Assembly (NCBI GenBank): GCA_021772615.1
Contig: JAJFLQ010000039.1
Location: 1 to 35,794 of the forward strand
Source: Verrucomicrobiota bacterium
Lineage (GTDB): Bacteria; Verrucomicrobiota; Lentisphaeria; JABSQK01; JAJFLO01
Length of the DNA stretch: 35,794 nucleotides
Direction: 5' to 3'
The notes beneath the pieces are model-generated. The model did not search any database, was not told where the DNA came from, and worked only from the letters and a program-made list of their open reading frames with translations. Made by a program: the position numbers and the translations under genes. Below, piece by piece: positions 27,576-35,794 of the stretch (position 1 is its first letter; the number at the start of each line of letters is the position of its first letter).

Positions 27576-28568
27576 CTAGTTCCTGACGAAGTCGACTTCG
27601 TAATGCACGGCCTTGCCGTTGAAGCGCAACTGATCGCCCTGACCCGGCTGCGGCGCTACCGGACTGATCAACTCGCAACCGACGCGTTCGAAGTGGTTTA
27701 CCAGTCCCTGTAGATCATTGTCGAGAATCTTGAAACGCAGATGATAGCGCTCAAGATTCTGCTCGATGAGATTGTCCATTACGTCATGATTGTCCGGCAT
27801 GATCTGGCGCAGTACCTGGAGGGGAGTCGTAGGATCATCCATAACCCAGACATGATGTACGACCGGGTCGACAACATTATGCTTGCGCTGCTGGTCAAAG
27901 GTAAGATCGCGGCTGCTGTGGCTATTGGTCGCGGTTTCGGGCGAGCCGAAAGCAACCAGTTTTATATCGGACAAGTCCAGATCGCTGGTTCCCTGCAGCC
28001 GGACATTGGACGCTGCCGTTGCCGCGTCGCTTGCGCCGGCGGTTTTCTCCGCGGCGGCTGAAGGCTTGAGCCTGGTGCCGACCGGCGCCTGCACGCTCCG
28101 CTGTGTCTGTGCCTGCGCTGCTGCCATCATCTTGTTTGCCGGCGTCAGGTTGTCCTGTGGCGCCTGTGCTTCCGCGACAGCCGCGGCTGGTGCCGGTACA
28201 TCCGCTTCCGCCAGTTGCTTTCCGGCATTACCGCTTTGCTGTTTCAGGACAACAATCATCCCGATCAATACGAAGCACGCAGCCAGCTTGAACCAGATCG
28301 GTGCGGAAAACCACCGTTCTGCAGTTGATCCGCCTTCAGCATGGTTCAGACAGTGGTCGTGTATCCGTTGTATGGTCTCCGAGGGCACCTGTATGTGCTC
28401 ATTGATGCTGGCATTAATAAGCTCGAAATCGTGAACGATTTTCTTACAGGCATCGCAGGACGCTACATGCGAACCCATTTTTGCGGTCGAATCCGCTTCG
28501 CTGTCGTACCAGGCGCTTAGATCTTCAACGGCCGGGCATTCCGACGATGTCGCTTCCTGTGTCTGCAT
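27576..28568 (-). CDS. Zinc-type anti-sigma factor, membrane-anchored
   Basis: 330 residues. The N-terminal zf-HC2/ZAS motif HVASCDAC supplies His34, Cys38 and Cys41 for zinc and would clamp the sigma factor encoded just upstream. One membrane helix (about 91-108) follows. Then comes an Ala/Gln/Pro-rich linker (about 110-185) and a C-terminal extracytoplasmic domain (about 200-330), unrecognised, which may read the envelope signal. The gene starts 18 bases after the sigma stop, as is usual for such pairs. The C-terminal domain is longer than in minimal anti-sigma factors. Confidence 0.88.
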   Translation of the reverse strand: MQTQEATSSECPAVEDLSAWYDSEADSTAKMGSHVASCDACKKIVHDFELINASINEHIQVPSETIQRIHDHCLNHAEGGSTAERWFSAPIWFKLAACFVLIGMIVVLKQQSGNAGKQLAEADVPAPAAAVAEAQAPQDNLTPANKMMAAAQAQTQRSVQAPVGTRLKPSAAAEKTAGASDAATAASNVRLQGTSDLDLSDIKLVAFGSPETATNSHSSRDLTFDQQRKHNVVDPVVHHVWVMDDPTTPLQVLRQIMPDNHDVMDNLIEQNLERYHLRFKILDNDLQGLVNHFERVGCELISPVAPQPGQGDQLRFNGKAVHYEVDFVRN

Positions 28569-28586
28569 AACTGCGTTCCCCGCTGG

Positions 28587-29183
28587 TTACATATTTAACC
28601 GCCGTCGCAACTCTTCTCTCGCTCGGGCAATTCGTGATTTTACCGTGCCGACTTTGCAGTCAAGCAATTGTGAAATCTGTTCGTATGACAAATTCTTGAC
28701 ATTCCGGAGGATGAGCGCCTCGCGATTGACCGGCGGCAACTTGGTGACTTCGCGGGCGATTTCGCCTTCCCACTCCTTGAATGCAATTTCCTCATCGGGT
28801 GTCTTATGTTTATCCGGCAAGTCGATGAAGAGATCTTTCTGATCATCGCCGCTCCGGTCCCGATGCATACTTACGTTGACTTGTGAACCCCGACGTTTGT
28901 TCCACCGATATTTATTTCGTGCTTGATTAACGACGATTCGGTACATCCAGGTGGAGAACTCGGAGTCGCCGCGAAACTTCGGCAGCGCACGATAAATACG
29001 AACGAACGCGTCCTGCGTGACCTCCTCCGCATCTTCTTTTTGTCCCAGTATACCGTAGGCGATCTGATACGCCTTGGTCGTGTATTTACCCATTAATTGT
29101 TCCCAGGCATAGGTGTCGTCATTATTGACCCGGGCAATCAATTCTTTATCATTAACAAGTTCCGCTTCTTCAGGCTTGGACAT
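28587..29183 (-). CDS. ECF RNA polymerase sigma factor (RpoE-like)
   Basis: 198 residues. Region 2 (about 20-90) has the typical YQIAYGILGQKEDAEEVTQD and FSTWMYRIVVNQARN; region 4 (about 130-190) has LPPVNREALILRN, then YEQISQLLDCKVGTVKSRIARAR in conserved form. It directs RNA polymerase to envelope- or stress-response promoters. Start: ATG at 29183 with GTGGAA just upstream; an in-frame GTG at 29195 is that same purine stretch and is less likely. Its anti-sigma gene follows, suggesting autoregulation, though I could not identify a matching promoter upstream. Confidence 0.94.
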   Translation of the reverse strand: MSKPEEAELVNDKELIARVNNDDTYAWEQLMGKYTTKAYQIAYGILGQKEDAEEVTQDAFVRIYRALPKFRGDSEFSTWMYRIVVNQARNKYRWNKRRGSQVNVSMHRDRSGDDQKDLFIDLPDKHKTPDEEIAFKEWEGEIAREVTKLPPVNREALILRNVKNLSYEQISQLLDCKVGTVKSRIARAREELRRRLNM

Positions 29184-29358
29184 GTTTTTTTCCACAGCGT
29201 TCCGCTTTTCTGAATTTTTTTGTTCGGCGCGAGGCCGTTATGCATTTCCGATTCTACGGGGAATCTGTAAACTATATCGCCTTGGAACGAAGTAAACCCC
29301 GTCGGGCTGTAAGCCGAGTGTTTATTGCCCGATCGCGAAACCGGTGTGACCCAGGTTG

Positions 29359-30129
29359 TCAATGATCCGATGGCGGCGGCGGATCGGCGTCGGCCGGCCG
29401 TTCGTACCAGAATTGGCAGGCGTTTCGTCGTCGCAATCGAAATGGGTTCAGCAGCAGTTTGATCACTTCGCGGGCGATACCGGCGCCGCTGAACCAATCA
29501 AATTTCCGCGCTGATGTCACCACCGCCTCATCGACTATGACAAATTGCCGATTGTTCCGTTTTCCCCATTTACACAGGGCGCGCGAGAGAAAAATTTCTT
29601 CACCGGCGTAATAGGTTTCGTTGAAGCCGCCGACTTCACAGAATGCGCGGCGCTCGCAGAAGACGTATGAGCCGGCGGCCCATCGAAACCAACCGGACAG
29701 GCCGTGCCAGACGCACACTGCCGCAGCCACGGCCGTGCCGACGTCGCGGTCGAACGCCAGCCTCGCGCCACCGCCGCAGCAGGTTCCCGTACGCATCAGC
29801 CTCAGGGTTTCCTCGAGAAGCGGTCGGTTCACCCACGTGTCCGCGTCGACAAAGATCAGGATATCGCTGTCGCTGGCGGCCGCACCGGTGTTTCTGGCGC
29901 GAGCGATGTGCCGGTGCGGTTCATGCACGACCGTGGCGCCGAGGCCTGCCGCTACCTCGGCTGTGTGATCCGTAGAATCGTTGTCCACTACGATCACATC
30001 GAACGGGTCGGGTGATACGTCCCGCATGGTCTGCAGCAAACGTGTGATCGTCTCCGGCAGCAGTTTCTCCTCGTTGTATGCAGGGATAATGATGGAGCAT
30101 GTCGGGGTCACCGCAGCGCTACTCGTCAT
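29359..30129 (-). CDS. Glycosyltransferase family 2
   Basis: 256 residues. GT-A fold: [18 protein letters not shown] at the start, [13 protein letters not shown] near residues 44-56, ARARNTGAA, and the metal-binding D95-A96-D97 in IFVDADTWV. Acceptor-side motif [10 protein letters not shown] holds a candidate catalytic acid. No membrane segment beyond a weak hydrophobic patch ([17 protein letters not shown]). Start: ATG 30129, overlapping the ruvB stop by 11 bases, so it is likely translated from the ruvAB transcript. The sugar and acceptor are unknown. Confidence 0.87.
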   Translation of the reverse strand: MTSSAAVTPTCSIIIPAYNEEKLLPETITRLLQTMRDVSPDPFDVIVVDNDSTDHTAEVAAGLGATVVHEPHRHIARARNTGAAASDSDILIFVDADTWVNRPLLEETLRLMRTGTCCGGGARLAFDRDVGTAVAAAVCVWHGLSGWFRWAAGSYVFCERRAFCEVGGFNETYYAGEEIFLSRALCKWGKRNNRQFVIVDEAVVTSARKFDWFSGAGIAREVIKLLLNPFRLRRRNACQFWYERPADADPPPPSDH

Positions 30130-31156
30130 CGTCAAAAAGGTCCGGCGTGTCCGGCCGCGAACGACACTTCACTCCGAAACGTTTCGCCGCTTTTAATGTC
30201 GCAATGCGGCCCTGCGGCGTGCGGCTCAGAAACCCTTCCTGAATCAGAAACGGCTCGTACACTTCTTCGATCGTGCCGGTTTCTTCGCCCACGGAGATGG
30301 CAAGATTCTTCAGGCCCACAGGACCGCCGTCGAATTTGAAGAGGATGGCCTCCAGCAGGCGATTGTCCATTTCATCAAGGCCGTCACTATCGATCTCGAG
30401 CATCGTAAGTGCGGCTGCAGCGATGTCCTTATCGATCTCATTATCGGCCTTTACCTGTGCATAATCACGCACGCGTCGCAGGAGATTATTGGCTACCCGC
30501 GGGGTGCCGCGGCTGCGGCGGGCGATCTCCATGGCGCCGGCTTCGTCGATCACCACATCCAGGATCCCGGCCGATCGCCAAATGATGCGGCTCAGGACGT
30601 CGGCCGGATAGTAATCGAGACGGATGTGCAGGCCGAAGCGGGACCGCAGCGGCGACGATATAAGGCCCTGTCTCGTGGTCGCGCCAATCAACGTGAACCT
30701 CGGTATGTCAAGGCGTACCGAACGCGATCCCGCCCCCTGGTCGAGCACAACATCGATGTAATAATCTTCCATCGCGCTGTACATGTATTCTTCCACATTT
30801 GTGGACAGCCGGTGAATTTCGTCGATGAAGAGGACATCGCCTTCCTCAAGGCTGTAAAACAGTCCGGCAAGATCGCCCGGCTTTTCTATCACCGGGCCGC
30901 TCGAGGTCTTAATGTTTTTACCGCGCGAGCCGGCGATGATATGCGCCAGGGTCGTCTTTCCCAGTCCCGGCGGGCCACTAAGCAGCAGGTGATCCAGCGG
31001 ATCATCGCGCTGCTTAGCTGCTTCGACAAAAATCTGCAGCTGCTCCTTCTTCTTTTCCTGACCCGGGAAGTCCGCAAAACTTTGCGGTCTCAGGCTGGAA
31101 TCAAGGCGGTCGTCCTTGGTGTTCAGGGTGGACGTGATAAATCGTTCGGGTTCCAT
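30119..31156 (-). CDS. ruvB: Holliday junction branch migration ATPase RuvB
   Basis: AAA+ motor that drives branch migration with RuvA. 345 residues. Walker [10 protein letters not shown] (61-69), Walker B FIDEIHR (110-116), sensor 1 LIGATTR, sensor 2/arginine finger region SPLRSRFG, and a C-terminal winged helix ending in a short acidic tail. [12 protein letters not shown] is the usual N-terminal signature. Start ATG 31156 is preceded by AGGTG; a GTG two codons earlier overlaps that site. ruvA lies 52 bases upstream; ruvC is not in the window. Confidence 0.97.
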   Translation of the reverse strand: MEPERFITSTLNTKDDRLDSSLRPQSFADFPGQEKKKEQLQIFVEAAKQRDDPLDHLLLSGPPGLGKTTLAHIIAGSRGKNIKTSSGPVIEKPGDLAGLFYSLEEGDVLFIDEIHRLSTNVEEYMYSAMEDYYIDVVLDQGAGSRSVRLDIPRFTLIGATTRQGLISSPLRSRFGLHIRLDYYPADVLSRIIWRSAGILDVVIDEAGAMEIARRSRGTPRVANNLLRRVRDYAQVKADNEIDKDIAAAALTMLEIDSDGLDEMDNRLLEAILFKFDGGPVGLKNLAISVGEETGTIEEVYEPFLIQEGFLSRTPQGRIATLKAAKRFGVKCRSRPDTPDLFDDDE

Positions 31157-31208
31157 AATCACCTAACAGCCCTGCACGAGATCCGGCTCGTTGTCGTGTC
31201 GGCCGGCG

Positions 31209-31826
31209 TCACTTGTTCAGCCTCTTGAGCGCCAGTCGGATGAGCTGCTCTGCGCTCGATCCCGCCGCATCCGGTTCCGACACCAGTTGATGAATCGTCT
31301 TTCTCGCCGTCTCGGCCTTAAAGCCCAGTGTCATCAACGCCGCCGCAGCGTCCTCTGCGGCTTTGCGCGATTCCGGCGATAGCGCCGACGCGGCATCCGC
31401 TCCACCGACCTCCGGCAAGACGTCATGTATCTTGTCCTTCAGCTCGATTACGAGCCGTTCGGCAGATCGCTTGCCGATCCCACTTATGCGTGACAGCCGC
31501 TTTAAATCCTTGTCTGCAACTGCCTGACAAAACGTGCTGACCGGCATGGAACTCAGGATATTCAACGCCAGTTTCGGTCCGATCCCAGACACCGAGGCGA
31601 TGAGCATGGTGAACAGTGTTTTTTCCGCTTCGGTGTGGAAACCGAACAGCAGCATATGATCTTCACGCACATGCAGATACGTGACCAACGTCACCTGCTC
31701 GCCTACTGACGGCAGCCGATCATAGGTGCTCATGGGTATCAAGATCTCAAAGCCAATGCCATGCACCTCTACAACGGTGCGGGTAAGAGACTTGTCTGCA
31801 AGGTGGCCGGTGAGGAAGGATATCAT
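31209..31826 (-). CDS. ruvA: Holliday junction-binding protein RuvA
   Basis: Binds four-way junctions as a tetramer and loads RuvB. 205 residues, standard. N-terminal OB fold (MISFLTGHL, VHGIGFEILIP), two helix-hairpin-helix motifs (SGIGPKLALNILS and SGIGKRSAERLVIELKDK) and a C-terminal UBA-like domain III (AALMTLGFKAETARKTI). Start: ATG 31826; a longer frame from 31874 adds 16 unconserved residues. It is divergent from the citrate synthase gene. Confidence 0.96.
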   Translation of the reverse strand: MISFLTGHLADKSLTRTVVEVHGIGFEILIPMSTYDRLPSVGEQVTLVTYLHVREDHMLLFGFHTEAEKTLFTMLIASVSGIGPKLALNILSSMPVSTFCQAVADKDLKRLSRISGIGKRSAERLVIELKDKIHDVLPEVGGADAASALSPESRKAAEDAAAALMTLGFKAETARKTIHQLVSEPDAAGSSAEQLIRLALKRLNK

Positions 31827-31858
31827 GGATCTGCGGGGTGATATTTGGGCTTCGGTTG

Positions 31859-31887
31859 TTTGACTCTGCCGCAATCGCGTCTAGTAT
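31859..31887 (+). promoter_or_regulatory. Candidate citrate synthase promoter
   Basis: TTGACT (31859-31864), a 17-base spacer, then TAGTAT (31882-31887): a good -35 and a fair -10. It lies 93 bases before the citrate synthase ATG and just upstream of the ruvA start on the other strand. Confidence 0.5.
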
Positions 31888-31980
31888 ACGTTGGCGGTGC
31901 AAATGTTCAAGGCACGTCCGGGCATGTGCGCAATAACACCGAATCAACCCTGTAACGTGAGACTATCGAAGGAGTATAGA

Positions 31981-33267
31981 ATGCCAGATGACGCGACGCT
32001 AATATTGGAAGGTGTGGAACGGAAATTCCCGACCCTCGTGGGCTCCGAGGGCGAGAAAGCAATTGACATAGCAGCACTGCGAGGCAGCACCGGTTACATC
32101 ACGCTGGATCCGGGATTTGTCAATACCGGTTCCTGCGAATCGAAAATAACGTTTATTGACGGCGAAAAAGGCATACTCCGATATCGCGGCATACCGCTTG
32201 ATCAGCTGGCTGACAATTCCTCCTTCCTCGAGACCGCCATGCTGGTTCTAAACGGGTCGTTGCCGAGCAGCGGCGAGCTCGACGCCTTTACCTCGCGCGT
32301 CACCGAATCGGCCTTAATCCCCGAAGAGATGAGGGCTATGCTGGATCATTTTCCCCGCAACGCGCACCCGATGTGTGTGCTCGGTGCGCTCACCAACGCG
32401 CTTGCCGCATTTTATCCGCATGTGTCCGCCACCTCCAGTGCCGAAGAGATCGATCTCGCTGCCGCCCGCCTCATCGCCACGGTCAGCACCATTGCTACGT
32501 TTACTTATAAGCGTTCGATCGGCGAGGCCGTGGTGTACCCTGATGCGTCGTTGAGCTATTCCGAAAATTTCCTGAATATGATGTTCTCCTCTCCTGTATC
32601 GAGCTACGAGCGTGACCCGGACATCGTCCGAGCCCTGGAGATGCTGCTCATCATGCACGTCGACCACGAACAAAACTGCTCGGCATCCAGCGTGCGGCTT
32701 GTCGGCAGTTCGCATGCGAATCTCTATGCGGCCATCACAGCCGGAATAGCAGCACTCTGGGGACCGCTGCACGGCGGCGCCAACCAGGCGGTTATGGATA
32801 TGCTCGGCGACATTCATCGTTCCGGCAAGAGCCCGTCCACGTTTATCGAAATGGCGAAGGACAAATCCAACAGCTTCCGGCTGTCCGGTTTTGGTCACCG
32901 TGTCTACAAGAACTACGATCCCCGCGCGCGCATCATCAAGTCCGTATGCACCAAAGTGTTGCAGAAACAGGCCGGCAAAGATCCGTTGCTGGACATCGCC
33001 GTCAATCTCGAGGCCGAGGTCTTAAAGGACGAGTATTTCATCAAGCGCAAACTCTACCCCAATGTCGACTTTTACAGCGGCCTGTTGTACAAGGCCATGG
33101 GGATCCCGACGGATATGTTCACGGTGCTCTTCGCCATTGGCCGCATGCCGGGCTGGATCGCGCAATGGAAAGAGATGGTATCCAATCCGGCGAACAAAAT
33201 CGGTCGCCCGCGTCAGGTCTACACCGGCAACAACGAGACGGCTTACACGCCGATCAAAAAACGCTGA
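31981..33267 (+). CDS. gltA: Citrate synthase, type II
   Basis: Condenses acetyl-CoA and oxaloacetate in the first step of the TCA cycle. 428 residues, the usual length of hexameric type II enzymes. Catalytic residues are visible: His264 in GPLHGGANQAV, His306 in GFGHRVYKNYDPRA, Asp363 in NVDFYSGLLY, nearly the same numbering as E. coli GltA. Also typical are the N-terminal beta domain (DPGFVNTGSCESKITFIDG) and ILRYRGIPLDQLA. Start ATG 31981 has AAGGAG upstream; an earlier in-frame start at 31891 precedes the ribosome site. No other TCA genes are adjacent. Confidence 0.97.
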   Translation: MPDDATLILEGVERKFPTLVGSEGEKAIDIAALRGSTGYITLDPGFVNTGSCESKITFIDGEKGILRYRGIPLDQLADNSSFLETAMLVLNGSLPSSGELDAFTSRVTESALIPEEMRAMLDHFPRNAHPMCVLGALTNALAAFYPHVSATSSAEEIDLAAARLIATVSTIATFTYKRSIGEAVVYPDASLSYSENFLNMMFSSPVSSYERDPDIVRALEMLLIMHVDHEQNCSASSVRLVGSSHANLYAAITAGIAALWGPLHGGANQAVMDMLGDIHRSGKSPSTFIEMAKDKSNSFRLSGFGHRVYKNYDPRARIIKSVCTKVLQKQAGKDPLLDIAVNLEAEVLKDEYFIKRKLYPNVDFYSGLLYKAMGIPTDMFTVLFAIGRMPGWIAQWKEMVSNPANKIGRPRQVYTGNNETAYTPIKKR

Positions 33268-34458
33268 ATCACCGGCTTCCGTAATTCTCCGGCACTTCGG
33301 TTCACTCATGACCGCGCCTGCGTTCCGTTGGTGTGTACAAAGGTCACGAAAGAATAGGGAACCGCGAATGAACGCTAATAAAGACGATGGATTGGCGTCC
33401 ACTATGCCGCGTTCTCCGACTTCTTGAGTTATCCTCGGCGTCCCGGCGCCTTTACTGGAAAGCGTATCGGCCGTGTAGAAGAACACGTCTCGCGCAGAGA
33501 CGCAGAGGCGCAGAGAAAAATACGCTTGCCCCCAAAACTCGCTGGTTCACGCCGCACGGCTCGGTCGAACCGGTTCGTGAAACCAACGTTGATCGCCGTG
33601 CCAGGCAACAATGGCCGTCTTACGACCACGCCTGCACCAAAATCCTGGAGGGCGGGTGGCCTCGTCTTGCGCTCTGTCCGCTCGGTCTCCGCTCGGTCTC
33701 CAGAAAGCATCCCTGTTGCACGACTGCGATTCACAAATCGGCTTCGATGTGATACGTTGTTCAGGTCGACAAACGTTTTCAATCGCGCAAATCTTGCCGC
33801 AGGTCTTGGGCTCAAGGACAAGTGAGCGGAGCCGGAGGGCACGCGGGCGAAAGGCGCGGAGCGACGGGGCTGAGGGACGAAGCCTTCACCGGCGTGATCG
33901 GCGGCGGAGCGGGCCGGCAGGAATGCAATATGGTTACTACGCAACCGCCATGGCATGGCAGCAGGCATCTGTGTTCGGTAGAAGTGCGGCATACGGTCGC
34001 AGAGGCCTGCGACCCTCGTGTTTGTCGGGTGCGACATGAATCATTGCTCACCGTACTACACTCAAACCGATGACAAATTAACCGCCAGCACTTCAGCCTT
34101 GAAAATAGTTGTCGTCGTCGTCCTCGAACCGACACGATCCGAGTGAGGAGTGATATCGACGACGAGGACGATTATCTACCACCAAGATCAGTCTTGAAAT
34201 GCGCGCGACCAACGCGCCTGCGCCAGTGAGGTCTGATGAAAACGTTGCAAGCGATGGCTTCCGACTAAAGTCGGTACTCAGACAGATCGCAGTGCACGGA
34301 AATAGCAGATCCAGACTCCATATGAAATCAATTCCATTGCGGCCCGCTATTCCAGAAATCAGGGCCAGAAATTCAGATGGATCAACGGCGATCACAGGTG
34401 ACTTGGCAAAGTCGGGCGTATTGCGAGTAAGATTCTTGTCGCGTTCTGAACAAACCAG

Positions 34459-34575
34459 AGTTCGACAGAGCTGTAAAATTGAACGTCCAATTTATTAACA
34501 CGCCGCATACGCCCCTGCTAAACGATGCAAGAATGATGGCATTCAACGTTACAGACGTTTGAGCCTACGCTATCG
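34459..34575. repeat. 117-bp direct repeat, copy 1
   Basis: Matches copy 2 (34881-34997) at 111 of 117 positions with no gaps. It starts AGTTCGACAGAGCTGTA and ends CCTACGCTATCG. Both copies contain the small palindrome AACGT-TACAG-ACGTT near their end. No coding content is recognised. Confidence 0.9.
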
Positions 34576-34719
34576 AGCTTTGGATAACCCTTTGCATCGT
34601 AGCGGTTTTGCGTGAGATCAATTCGGCCGTTGAGAAATATCGTTACACCCCAAAACCAATGTCGCTTGCAGCTGCACGTCAAGAGTCAGTACGCCAAACG
34701 TTGGTGGAAGCGGGAGCGT

Positions 34720-34796
34720 GTAGCCACGTCTCTGTGAGACGTGCCGTACTTTACGTTGGTTCGCATTGCGGGCACGGCTCACAGAGCGGTGGCTAC
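34720..34796. repeat. Hairpin with 26-bp arms between the direct repeats
   Basis: Left arm 34720-34745 (starts GTAGCCAC) and right arm 34771-34796 (ends GTGGCTAC) pair at 23 of 26 positions around a 25-base loop. It resembles palindromic repeat units common in some PVC-type genomes, from memory only. Confidence 0.85.
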
Positions 34797-34880
34797 ATCC
34801 GTAACGAAATGGATCTCGCGCAGAAACACAAAGCCGCAAAGAAAGGAAAAAGGCATAATCCCCCAACACACGATAACCCG

Positions 34881-34997
34881 AGTTCGACAGAGCTGTATGG
34901 TTGAACGTCCAATTTATCAACACGCCGCATACGCCCCTGCTAAACGATTCAAGAATGATGGCATTCAACGTTACAGACGTTTGATCCTACGCTATCG
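34881..34997. repeat. 117-bp direct repeat, copy 2
   Basis: Second copy, same orientation, 305 bases after copy 1 and separated from it by the 26-bp-arm hairpin and a short CAGAAAC/CGCAAAG-type motif. The two copies plus their spacer form a 539-bp unit. Confidence 0.9.
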
Positions 34998-35045
34998 CGT
35001 GCTGAACTAACCGTTTACGGGCCAACAGGAGATCCAATACGCGGG

Positions 35046-35794
35046 TCAGGCGCTTGGGCGCACGACATCGAGTGTCGGTTGCGATTCGGGCGAGGGCAAT
35101 CCCGGGATATCGTGCAGAAGTCTGCGCCCGGTCTGGCGGAGGCTGCGTACCGCGGCCCTGGCCGATCGCGCTACGGACCATAGCCTCGACTTGCGGATGA
35201 ACCGCAGCGCATGGGCGCGATGCGACCGGCGCCGGTCGGCTTCGTTGTGGGCTGCCAGCGTGAGCAACAGCGTCTTGCGGCTCTCGGCGAGTTCGGTAAG
35301 GAGCGTTTTGTTTGCGATCTCGGTTAATAAGTCGGCCGTGTCATCAGCTGCCGCAGGCGCATCGGCGAGGTCGAGTTGTTGCCGGAGTGCGCCAAACCCG
35401 TTTTCCGCCAGGGCGATCAGCTTTTCCGTTCCGTCCGTCAGGACGTCCTGCGGCACGGCCAATGCTGCCGCAACGGATTCCTGTAGACCCTCGATCCCTA
35501 CGTTCGACGGCTGGAGGTCCCCATCCCAGGTCTGGGCGTAGCAGTGCACTTTTGCATTTGTGAGGCCGACGCGTGGTTTCGCAAACGACCCGGCAACGAC
35601 CCGGCCGTGGAGGCTGGTGCCGATGAAGCACGCGGCGTCCGCGATTGTCGCAACCTCAGAACTCCTCCCATAGACCTGCGTTTGAAGGGGATTTTTTTCA
35701 AATAGTGTCCAATATTTGTTTCTGTTTTCTTGGGAGCGCGCGCACGCACGCGAGAGGGAGTGTAGTGTGGAGGTAAAAAAGGCCAACCAGTATG
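35046..35794 (-). CDS. Polysaccharide pyruvyl transferase-like protein (5' end beyond window)
   Basis: The frame is open from the window edge to the stop at 35046. The recognisable part is EVATIADAACFIGTSLHGR with GSFAKPRVGL after it, which matches the C-terminal nucleotide-binding half of the pyruvyl transferase family (I/V-G-T/S-x-L-H-G). Those enzymes add ketal pyruvate to sugars of surface polysaccharides. A long Ala/Leu-rich helical tail and a basic Arg-rich end follow. The roughly 40 residues nearest the window edge look unlike the family and derive from low-complexity DNA (GCGTGCGTGCGCGCGC at about 35737-35752), so the upstream part may be frameshifted, rearranged or a contig-end artefact. 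Confidence 0.6.
   Translation of the reverse strand, partial: YWLAFFTSTLHSLSRACARSQENRNKYWTLFEKNPLQTQVYGRSSEVATIADAACFIGTSLHGRVVAGSFAKPRVGLTNAKVHCYAQTWDGDLQPSNVGIEGLQESVAAALAVPQDVLTDGTEKLIALAENGFGALRQQLDLADAPAAADDTADLLTEIANKTLLTELAESRKTLLLTLAAHNEADRRRSHRAHALRFIRKSRLWSVARSARAAVRSLRQTGRRLLHDIPGLPSPESQPTLDVVRPSA

Larger units (their letters stand above)
33268..35045. other. Repeat-rich stretch without a convincing gene
   Basis: About 1.8 kb. Open frames of up to 200 codons exist (for example minus 33429-34037), but they are Arg/Ser/Pro-rich, lack ribosome sites and cross repeat motifs, so they are not called. It holds short degenerate motifs of a dispersed type: GAATGAACGCTAATAAAG near 33366, GCAGAGACGCAGAGGCGCAG near 33491 and a related CAGAAACACAAAGCCGCAAAG-like stretch near 34820. 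There is also a tandem GCTCGGTCTCC (33680-33701), and the direct repeats and hairpin annotated separately. Probably an accumulation of small repeats or remnants. Confidence 0.6.

Noticed and set aside
33429..34037. Minus-strand 202-codon open frame
   Set aside because: Starts without a ribosome site, has low-complexity Arg/Pro/Ser composition and reads through dispersed repeat motifs.
34093..34200. Inverted GTCGTCGTCCTCG / CGACGACGAGGAC stretch as a significant hairpin
   Set aside because: It comes from simple triplet-like sequence; pairing is short and could shift register, so it is not distinctive.
34459..34997. The 117-bp repeats as integron attC sites
   Set aside because: Core-like heptamers GTTGAAC and ATTCAAC occur, but on either strand they come in the wrong order for attC, copy 1 lacks the GTT core, and no integrase or cassette gene is seen.
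1..35794. CRISPR array, rRNA or tRNA genes, prophage genes
   Set aside because: No regularly spaced repeats, no rRNA or tRNA signatures and no phage structural or integrase genes were seen.

Overview
The window (35.8 kb, moderately GC-rich, densely coded on both strands) looks like a chromosomal stretch of an uncultured Gram-negative-type bacterium. Supporting signs are an exported MsrA, a sensor kinase with a periplasmic c-type haem motif, and an ECF sigma factor with a zinc-type anti-sigma factor. The Amt-histidine kinase fusion, the transporter-HEAT-cNMP fusion and hairpin/dispersed repeats of a kind I associate with Planctomycetota, Verrucomicrobiota, Lentisphaerota or Hydrogenedentota genomes suggest that broad neighbourhood. 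The phylum is only a weak inference: no rRNA or tRNA gene was seen.

Region 1 (1-6126): the end of a possible transposase, an exported MsrA, a B12-binding radical SAM enzyme, a GT2 glycosyltransferase and a GT-C type multi-pass glycosyltransferase, closed by an intrinsic terminator. This looks like a cell-surface or lipid-glycan accessory region.

Region 2 (6127-16250): a six-gene same-strand signalling cluster. A leader with stacked palindromes is followed by HDOD protein, small conserved protein, HDOD protein, cytoplasmic GAF hybrid kinase, membrane hybrid kinase with a Tll0287-like haem sensor domain, and an ammonium transporter fused to a PAS-histidine kinase. Short gaps and overlaps suggest co-transcription in two blocks. 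Inference: an integrated sensor of ammonium and redox/ligand state. No DNA-binding response regulator or HPt protein lies nearby, so the output must be through HDOD proteins or partners elsewhere.

Region 3 (16251-20545): a gap with a long perfect-type hairpin between convergent genes, then a 1145-residue transporter-HEAT-cyclic-nucleotide-binding fusion on the minus strand, then a divergent regulatory region.

Region 4 (20546-27554): a SUF Fe-S assembly operon in the order sufB-sufC-sufD-sufS-sufU-Rrf2 regulator-sufT, followed by dtd. A candidate operator overlaps a candidate promoter upstream of sufB.

Region 5 (27576-33267): on the minus strand, anti-sigma and ECF sigma genes, a GT2 gene overlapping ruvB, and ruvA; divergently, a type II citrate synthase gene with a good sigma70-like promoter.

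Region 6 (33268-35794): 1.8 kb with no convincing gene but rich in repeats (a 117-bp direct repeat pair flanking a 26-bp-arm hairpin, plus short degenerate repeat motifs), then a polysaccharide pyruvyl transferase-like gene cut by the window edge.
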